37,887 nucleotides of DNA, taken from contig CAINRS010000070.1 of NCBI GenBank assembly GCA_903852755.1, forward strand, positions 1-37,887. The letters run 5' to 3'. A program made the translations under genes and the position numbers. This document shows, in pieces, positions 32,697 to 37,887 of this stretch. The notes under the pieces were generated by a model. That model made no database searches and was not told the origin of the DNA. It saw nothing but the letters and a program-made list of their open reading frames with translations. Positions within the stretch are counted from its first letter, which is position 1; every line of letters begins with the position of its first letter. The stretch comes from an uncultured Actinomycetes bacterium (GTDB taxonomy: Bacteria > Actinomycetota > Acidimicrobiia > Acidimicrobiales > Microtrichaceae).

Positions 32697-34282
32697 TCCG
32701 GGGAGTCCGACGGTGGTGGCGGGGAGCGGCTGCGGCAGCAGTGGTGTCCGTCGCCGCCGCGTGCTCCGGACCGAGCACCCCACCGCGGGCGGCGGAGCCG
32801 CCTCGTGCCGAGACCGTGTCGACGGGAGCTGGGCCGGCGGTCTCGGCGACCAAGCTGGCGCAGCTCCCCACGATCCTCACCGGCCTGACCGCGGTGCCAC
32901 CCGGGGACGATCTCCTCGTGGCGGATCGCCGGGGGCTCATCTGGCGGCTCGTCCGTTCGGAGCAGGACGGATTCGTGGTCCCGGTGCTCGAGCCCGAGCC
33001 CGTGCTCGACCTCTCCGCCCAGGTGTCGACCCTCGGTGAACGAGGGATGTTCAGTGTCCGGGCGACGCCGGACGGTCGCAGTGTGATCGTCAACTACACG
33101 GCTCTCGACGGCTCCATCACGGTCGAGCAGTTCCCGTACGTCCCCGGGGCACCGATCGACCCGTCACAGGGCAGGAAGCTGGTCGTGCTGCCCCACCCCT
33201 ACGCGTGGCACCACGGTGGGGATCTGGCATTCGGGGCAGAGGGTGACCTCTACGTCGGCATCGGGGACATGGAGTTCCGTCAGCTGGGCATCCCGGGTCC
33301 CCAGGACCCCGACCTCCTGCTCGGTGGGATCCTCCGGATTCCCGCTGCGGTCATCGCGGGTGAATCACCGGGGTGGCAGCCCTCGAGCTCCGACATGGTG
33401 GCCCGGGGCCTGAGGAACCCGTGGAGGATCAGCGTGGACGGCTCGACGGGCGATCTGTGGATCGGCGAGGTGGGGCTCGACACCACCGAGGAGATCGACC
33501 GGATTCCTGCTGCGGAACTGGGTGCGACCGTTGCCAACTTCGGCTGGCCGTACTTCGAGGGCTCCAGTCCGCACGAGGGCGTCCCCCCGCCCGGGGCGGA
33601 GTTCCTCGATCCCGTCTGGGAGTGGCAGCACGGCGACCAGTACTGCGGTGCCGTCGGAGGGTTCGTCTACCGGGGGTCGAGCATCCCCGACCTGCAGGGG
33701 CGGTACGTGTTCGGTGATCTCTGCTCTCCCGAGGTCCGGTGGCTCGAGCCCGAGGCGGACGGCCCTGCGGTCGAGCAGGGGTTGCTCACCACGCTGCCCG
33801 AGACGGTCGTCTCGTTCGGTCAGGATGCTGCCGGCGAGCTCTACGCCCTCGGCTCCTCGGGCGGGCTCTACCGGTTGGATCCCGCCGGTTGGCGGCCCGG
33901 TGATGCCGAGCAGGTTCCGGTGGTGGCCGGTCCGGCCACCACGACCGTGCCCCGCTACCGTGAGGAGTGCGACGGGATCGTGGCAGCGGTCCTCCCGCTG
34001 TCGGAGATCTCGTCGATCCCGCCCGACGAACTCCCCTCGACGCTGGCGCAGACCAACGAGCAGCTGGCTCGTCTGGTCCCGCTCCTTCCCGACTACCTGC
34101 TGTCCGACGGCGTCGTGGTCCGGGACGCGCTCCTGGCGCTGGAGGCGAGCGTCGGTGCCGTCGAGGGCGATGTGACCGCCCCGCAGATCCAGTCGTTCCG
34201 TGATGCGATGATGTCGGGGAGCGGCCCGTTCGCGGGCTTCCCGGAGTCGATGGCCCGTATCGTGGACGCGGAGTGTGGATGA
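32693..34282 (+). CDS. PQQ-dependent sugar dehydrogenase-family lipoprotein (glucose/sorbosone dehydrogenase fold)
   Basis: A 529-residue protein. GTG 32693 (GTGA overlap) gives a signal peptide VIRGVRRWWRGAAAAAVVSV ending in lipobox VAAAC, with lipidated Cys at residue 24. Residues about 50-410 form a beta-propeller of the sGDH/Hhip type: LTAVPPGDDLLVADRRG, GERGMFSVRATPD, HHGGDLAFGAEGDLYVGIGD, LRNPWRISVDGSTGDLWIGEVG, and NFGWPYFEG. These proteins oxidise sugars using PQQ, though some bind sugars without catalysis. The C-terminal ~120 residues (YREECDGIVAAVLPLSE onward) are an extra helical region. It is anchored outside the membrane, so it could act on the exported glycan. No PQQ biosynthesis genes are in the window. 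Confidence 0.85.
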   Translation: MIRGVRRWWRGAAAAAVVSVAAACSGPSTPPRAAEPPRAETVSTGAGPAVSATKLAQLPTILTGLTAVPPGDDLLVADRRGLIWRLVRSEQDGFVVPVLEPEPVLDLSAQVSTLGERGMFSVRATPDGRSVIVNYTALDGSITVEQFPYVPGAPIDPSQGRKLVVLPHPYAWHHGGDLAFGAEGDLYVGIGDMEFRQLGIPGPQDPDLLLGGILRIPAAVIAGESPGWQPSSSDMVARGLRNPWRISVDGSTGDLWIGEVGLDTTEEIDRIPAAELGATVANFGWPYFEGSSPHEGVPPPGAEFLDPVWEWQHGDQYCGAVGGFVYRGSSIPDLQGRYVFGDLCSPEVRWLEPEADGPAVEQGLLTTLPETVVSFGQDAAGELYALGSSGGLYRLDPAGWRPGDAEQVPVVAGPATTTVPRYREECDGIVAAVLPLSEISSIPPDELPSTLAQTNEQLARLVPLLPDYLLSDGVVVRDALLALEASVGAVEGDVTAPQIQSFRDAMMSGSGPFAGFPESMARIVDAECG

Positions 34283-34312
34283 TCTGGAACATCCGGTGAT
34301 CCGGAACGTGCG

Positions 34313-35446
34313 GTGAGCGGACCCACGGTCGAGATCGTCACTCCGGCCCACAACGAGGCGGAGTACCTGGAGCGGTGCGTCGAGCGACTGAGTGAGCTGG
34401 CGGCGTCGATGCCCTCGCAGGTCCGGATCACCGTGGTCGACAGCGGGAGCACGGACGACACCTGGCAGGTCGCACAGACGCTGGCCGAGCGCTACGGGAT
34501 CACCGCGATCCGGGTGGACCTCCCGGGTCGCGGTCGGGCCATCCGGGCCGCCTGGTCCGCGAGCGACGCCGACGTGCTCGCCTACACCGACGTCGACCTG
34601 TCGGGAGACGTCACGGCGCTGCCGATGATGGTCGACCTGGTCGGCTCCGGAGCGGCCGACGTGGTGATCGGTTCACGGCTCCTCGAGGGGGCCCGGGTTC
34701 GTCGACGGTGGTCCCGCTCGGTGATGTCCCACACCTACTCCCAGATCGTGCAGTGGCTCGCGGCGCCCCCCGTGCTGGATCTCCAGTGCGGCCTGAAGGT
34801 GATCGACGCCCGGGTCGCCCGAGAGGTCCTCCACCACGTCGACAACGAGGACTGGTTCTTCGACACCGAGTTGCTGCTGGCTGCGTGGCAGTCAGGCCAC
34901 CGTCTCGTGGAGGTGCCACTCGAGTGGTCGGAGCGGGTCCGAACCACGGTCCGCTACCCCAGCACGATCGTGGAGGACCTGTCGGGCCTGATCAGGTTGG
35001 AGGTGCAGCAGGTCGGTCGTCGGCTCACCGGCGGATCACGGAACCTGCGGGTCGATCCGGCGCCCCTGGGACGCGTCGCGGCACACGAGGCGGTCCAGAC
35101 CGTGGCGGTGGCGCTCATCTGTCTGCCCGGTGGGGTCGGGTCCGGTGCGGCCCGGTCCGGCCCGCTGCGGGCAGTGGTCGGAGGTGTCGCGGTCGCTGCG
35201 GCGCTGCGTTCGCTGACCGCGCCGGGTCGACGGGGAGCGGTGCCGCTCGGCGACCTGGTCCAGCTCCTGGCCGCACTCGGGTGGGCGTCGCTGGTCCGTC
35301 GGGTCCGCTGGCTCCCGGTGCTGCTCCGGTTCGCCACCGGGTCGGCTCGGGTGGCGTCGTCGGCGGTCTGGTCCGTCCCGGAACCGACCGGCCGCCTGTC
35401 GCCGCCACACCCCGTCGGGCGTCGGGTGTCCACTCGCCGAGCCTGA
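34313..35446 (+). CDS. GT2 glycosyltransferase, polyprenyl-phosphate-sugar synthase-like
   Basis: A 377-residue GT2 enzyme. The GT-A fold has VEIVTPAHNEAEYLERCV, VVDSGSTDDT and the metal/donor motif TDVDLSGD, then IGSRLLEGARVRRRWSRS and DLQCGLKVIDARVAREVL, all typical of DPM1-like enzymes that make polyprenyl-phosphate sugars. Residues after about 250 contain moderately hydrophobic stretches (AVVGGVAVAAAL, LLAALGWASLV) that may associate with the membrane. GTG 34313 is preceded by an imperfect 17-base duplication (34283-34299 and 34300-34316) that includes CGGTGA. It probably supplies a lipid-linked sugar for the GT-C-like protein at 31380-32696 (inference). Confidence 0.87.
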   Translation: MSGPTVEIVTPAHNEAEYLERCVERLSELAASMPSQVRITVVDSGSTDDTWQVAQTLAERYGITAIRVDLPGRGRAIRAAWSASDADVLAYTDVDLSGDVTALPMMVDLVGSGAADVVIGSRLLEGARVRRRWSRSVMSHTYSQIVQWLAAPPVLDLQCGLKVIDARVAREVLHHVDNEDWFFDTELLLAAWQSGHRLVEVPLEWSERVRTTVRYPSTIVEDLSGLIRLEVQQVGRRLTGGSRNLRVDPAPLGRVAAHEAVQTVAVALICLPGGVGSGAARSGPLRAVVGGVAVAAALRSLTAPGRRGAVPLGDLVQLLAALGWASLVRRVRWLPVLLRFATGSARVASSAVWSVPEPTGRLSPPHPVGRRVSTRRA

Positions 35447-35491
35447 GTCCCGGCTCCCGCCGCGCACGGGTTGTGTTTCTGCGGTGCGTCG

Positions 35492-35505
35492 CCCACCATG
35501 GTGGG
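35492..35505. promoter_or_regulatory. 14-bp perfect palindrome upstream of the second GT2 gene
   Basis: CCCACCATGGTGGG is its own reverse complement. It lies in the 127-base gap before GTG 35574, just after an AT-rich patch (TTGTGTTTCT) that could be part of a promoter. Its position and symmetry suit an operator. Confidence 0.4.
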
Positions 35506-35573
35506 GTCGCCTCTGGCTGGGGCGCACGGGGGACGCGGCCGTGAGTGGCTGCAGGAACGAGCAGGAGGGACGG

Positions 35574-36311
35574 GTGGGCGTGGTCGACGTGTCCGTCGTG
35601 ATCCCGGCGTACAACGAGGAGCTCCGCATCCCGGCCACCCTCGCCGCCCTCACGGACCGCCTGCCGCAGCGGCTGGGATCGTTCGAGGTTCTCGTGGTCG
35701 ACGACGGATCGGACGACGCAACCGTCGAGGTTGTTTCCGGCCACCCCGACGCCCGCGTTCGGGTCCTCACCCAGGAGCAGAACCTCGGCAAGGGTGCGGC
35801 GCTGCGGGCGGGCATCGGCGCCGCACGCGGCGACGTGGTGGTGCTCCTCGACGCCGACCTCCCGGTGGACGTGAACCAGATCGCCGACCTCGTCGACGCC
35901 GCGGCCGGCGCCGACCTGGTGGTCGGCAGCCGTCGCCTGCCGGGGTCGTCCGTCGATCCGCCGCAGCCACTGGTCCGTCGTGTCGGGGGTGGAGTCTTCA
36001 TCCGGTTGGTGCGTGTCATGGGCTACGGCGTGACCTCCGACCCCCAGTGCGGCGTGAAGGTGCTCCGGGCCGCAACGGTGGCTCCGATCGCCGTCTCCAC
36101 CTCGACCGACGGGTTCGCATTCGACGCCGAGCTGATCGACCGGTGCCGCCGCAACCGGTTGCAGGTACTGGACCGCCCGGTCGCCTGGCGGCACGTGGAG
36201 GGGTCGACCCTCCGTCCGTTCCGTGATGTCCTCCGGACGCTCGGTGAGCTGTGGCGGCTCCGTTCGGACCGTCCGGTGGCCGTCGCGCCCGCACCACGTC
36301 CCGTTCCTTGA
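35574..36311 (+). CDS. GT2 glycosyltransferase, polyprenyl-phosphate-glucose/mannose synthase-like
   Basis: A 245-residue GT2 enzyme. It has VSVVIPAYNEELRIPATL, VLVVDDGSDDAT, NLGKGAALRAGIGAARGD and LLDADLPVDV (the DxD-type motif), followed by VGSRRLPGS and DPQCGVKVLRAATV, a pattern close to ALG5/DPM1-type dolichyl- or polyprenyl-phosphate sugar synthases. I chose GTG 35574 (AGGAGG 5 bases upstream); the same frame is open from GTG 35484, but that extension is not conserved-looking. There are no clear membrane helices. It is the second DPM1-like enzyme in a row, suggesting two different lipid-linked sugars. Confidence 0.87.
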   Translation: MGVVDVSVVIPAYNEELRIPATLAALTDRLPQRLGSFEVLVVDDGSDDATVEVVSGHPDARVRVLTQEQNLGKGAALRAGIGAARGDVVVLLDADLPVDVNQIADLVDAAAGADLVVGSRRLPGSSVDPPQPLVRRVGGGVFIRLVRVMGYGVTSDPQCGVKVLRAATVAPIAVSTSTDGFAFDAELIDRCRRNRLQVLDRPVAWRHVEGSTLRPFRDVLRTLGELWRLRSDRPVAVAPAPRPVP

Positions 36312-36336
36312 CAGGTCGGGTGAGGGGTTCCACGCT
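36308..36336 (+). promoter_or_regulatory. Promoter (TTGACA / CACGCT) for a leaderless B12-type radical SAM gene
   Basis: A perfect -35 TTGACA (36308-36313) overlaps the stop of the preceding gene. CACGCT (36331-36336) is 17 bases downstream, and GTG 36343 follows after 6 bases. The spacing matches the other leaderless starts, though the -10 is weak. Confidence 0.5.
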
Positions 36337-36342
36337 GGTGGG

Positions 36343-37887
36343 GTGCGGGTGCTCTTCTGGTACCGGGGGATCGAGAGTCTTGGGCTCGGGTACCTCATGT
36401 CGATGCTCACCCACCACGGGCACGAGATCGACCTGATCTTCGAGCCGGGCCTCGACGACAACACCGTCTTCAACTTCCCGGCGCTGGCCCGATTGAACCG
36501 CCACGACGCGCTGGTGGAGCGTGCGAAGGGGTTCAACCCGGACCTCGTCTGCATCGGCGCACCGACCAACCTGTGGTCGCACGCCGCTCGCATGGGTGAG
36601 CGTCTCAAGCGGGAGCTGGGCGTCCCGATCGTCGTCGGGGGCCACCACGCACAGGCCCTTCCCGAGTACGTCATGGACCACTGGTGGGTCGACGTGGTCT
36701 GCACCGGCGAGGGAGAGCTCGCGCTGCTCGAGCTCGTGGAGCGCATGGAGCGCGGCCAGGACTGCTCGGACGTGGCGACCATGTGGGTCAAGGGCGCTGA
36801 CGGCACCGTGTACCGCAACGAGATCGGCCTGCTGGAGAACGACCTGGATCGACTCCCGTTCCCCGAGAAGCAGCTCTGGTGGGAGTGGGGGGCGTTCCGC
36901 GACAACCTCGAGGTGTTCACGGGCCGCGGCTGTCCGTTCAAGTGCACCTTCTGCAACATCCACTACCAGCGCGAGATCTTCGAGGACAAGGGCGACTTCC
37001 TGCGCAAGCGTTCCGTCGAGAACGTGATGCAGGAACTCGAGCAGAACCTGGCCCGCTACGACGTGAGCCACATCTCGCTGCACGACGACAACTTCACGAC
37101 CAACGTGCTGTGGGTCGAGGAGTTCTGCGAGGTGTACCGGGAGCGCATCAACCTGCCGTGGTACTGCTTCGGCTACCCGACCACCATCAAGCCCCGGCTC
37201 ATGAAGGCCATGGCGTCGGCCAACTGCTCCATGATCTTCATGGGCATCGACTCCGGCGACGAGGAGGTTCGGCGGCAGCTCTACGAGCGGCCGATGGTCG
37301 ACGAGCTCATCTACGAGAAGGCGGCGCTCATCCACGAGCACGGCATCCGGTCGTTCATGTCGACGATCTACGGCAGTCCGGGCGAGACGCCGGCGCAGAT
37401 GTGGAAGACCCTCGAGATGGTCGACCGCACGAGGCCCTCGCAGTGCTCGGGCAATGTCTTCTACCCGCTGCCCAAGACCAAGCTCTACGACGTCGCCGTC
37501 GAGCTCGGCCAGCTCACCCCGGAGGGTGAAGACAAGGTCCGTGCGGGTGAGAGCAGCTTCCACCAGGACTCGATCCTGGAGCATCCGCACGCCGACCTGG
37601 CCGAGATGCTCGCCAAGGTGACGCCCGTCTACGTCAAGGCGCCGACCTGGGCGAAGCCGCTGCTGCGCACCATGGTGGAACGGCGCATGAAGCGCACCGC
37701 ACAGGCGCTGTACGCGGTGCTGATCCCGGTGACCTTCTCGACGATCGGCAAGGAGGCCGTGCGGATCACCCTCGCCTCGGTCCGGGCGGTGTTGCGTCAG
37801 GGGCGCGGTCGCCGTCGGATCCAGCGTGGTTCACCCACCCCTCGGCGCCCGACCACGCGCATGGTGGTCGACCCGGCCCGTCCCCGG
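36343..37887 (+). CDS. B12-binding-type radical SAM protein, 3' end outside the window
   Basis: The frame opens at GTG 36343 and remains open for 515 codons to the right edge, so the C-terminus may be incomplete. The N-terminal domain (about 1-150) is a cobalamin-binding-type Rossmann fold: LGLGYLMSMLTHHGHEIDLIFEPG, DLVCIGAPTNLWSHAARMGERLK, VPIVVGGHHAQALPEYV, DVVCTGEGELALLELV. No DxHxxG motif is seen. The radical SAM core starts at FTGRGCPFKCTFCNIHYQ with C197-x3-C201-x2-C204, followed by ISLHDDNFTTN and MGIDSGDEEVRRQLYERP. The last ~30 visible residues are Arg/Pro-rich. It is the second B12-type radical SAM protein in the window and is only distantly similar to the one at 17419. The substrate is unknown. 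Confidence 0.9.
   Translation, partial: MRVLFWYRGIESLGLGYLMSMLTHHGHEIDLIFEPGLDDNTVFNFPALARLNRHDALVERAKGFNPDLVCIGAPTNLWSHAARMGERLKRELGVPIVVGGHHAQALPEYVMDHWWVDVVCTGEGELALLELVERMERGQDCSDVATMWVKGADGTVYRNEIGLLENDLDRLPFPEKQLWWEWGAFRDNLEVFTGRGCPFKCTFCNIHYQREIFEDKGDFLRKRSVENVMQELEQNLARYDVSHISLHDDNFTTNVLWVEEFCEVYRERINLPWYCFGYPTTIKPRLMKAMASANCSMIFMGIDSGDEEVRRQLYERPMVDELIYEKAALIHEHGIRSFMSTIYGSPGETPAQMWKTLEMVDRTRPSQCSGNVFYPLPKTKLYDVAVELGQLTPEGEDKVRAGESSFHQDSILEHPHADLAEMLAKVTPVYVKAPTWAKPLLRTMVERRMKRTAQALYAVLIPVTFSTIGKEAVRITLASVRAVLRQGRGRRRIQRGSPTPRRPTTRMVVDPARPR

Overview
The window is high-GC DNA (roughly 70% by eye) with dense coding, many GTG starts, GTGA stop/start overlaps and several start codons lying 6-7 bases after a TANNNT hexamer, as in leaderless actinobacterial transcripts. 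The protein set (paired amidohydrolases, radical SAM enzymes, a Wzt/Wzm-type exporter, a DUF5989-type protein) fits an actinobacterium, possibly an Acidimicrobiia-like marine or freshwater lineage. That placement is inference; no rRNA or other marker gene is present. I found no tRNA, rRNA, CRISPR array, transposase or integrase.

Layout. (1) 1-8455 holds a 2-oxoglutarate/Fe dioxygenase cut by the left edge (minus); a BMP-type ligand-binding protein overlapping two Wzt-like ATPases (plus); a convergent Wzm-like permease and a tandem PhyH-PhyH-zinc-ribbon protein (minus); and a divergent radical SAM enzyme with an N-terminal twitch-like domain (plus). (2) 8501-17168 is one long minus-strand run: two more radical SAM enzymes of the same architecture followed by five GT-B glycosyltransferase-like genes, most with 4-base overlaps. 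(3) 17419-26579 (plus) holds a B12-type radical SAM enzyme, a DegT/PglE-like sugar aminotransferase, a stand-alone adenylation-carrier-thioesterase protein, two amidohydrolases and an AspH-like beta-hydroxylase. (4) 26663-36311 (plus) holds a small lipoprotein, then a carbamoyltransferase / DUF5989-like / membrane SGNH hydrolase module, a polytopic GT-C-like protein, a PQQ-type sugar dehydrogenase lipoprotein and two GT2 glycosyltransferases. (5) 36343 to the right edge is a second B12-type radical SAM protein, open at its 3' end.

Taken together this looks like a surface-glycan or glycoconjugate locus: seven to eight glycosyltransferases assemble the glycan, an aminotransferase makes an amino sugar, a two-ATPase Wzt/Wzm exporter moves it across the membrane, and an unusually large decorating set (five radical SAM enzymes, three PhyH domains, an AspH-like hydroxylase, a carbamoyltransferase, an SGNH protein, an A-T-TE protein) could modify it. 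The most unusual parts are three paralogous twitch/radical SAM proteins sharing an additional PAS-like C-terminal domain, beside a five-GT operon in which one or two GTs have lost catalytic residues. Assignments to families are read from motifs; the integrated pathway is inference.
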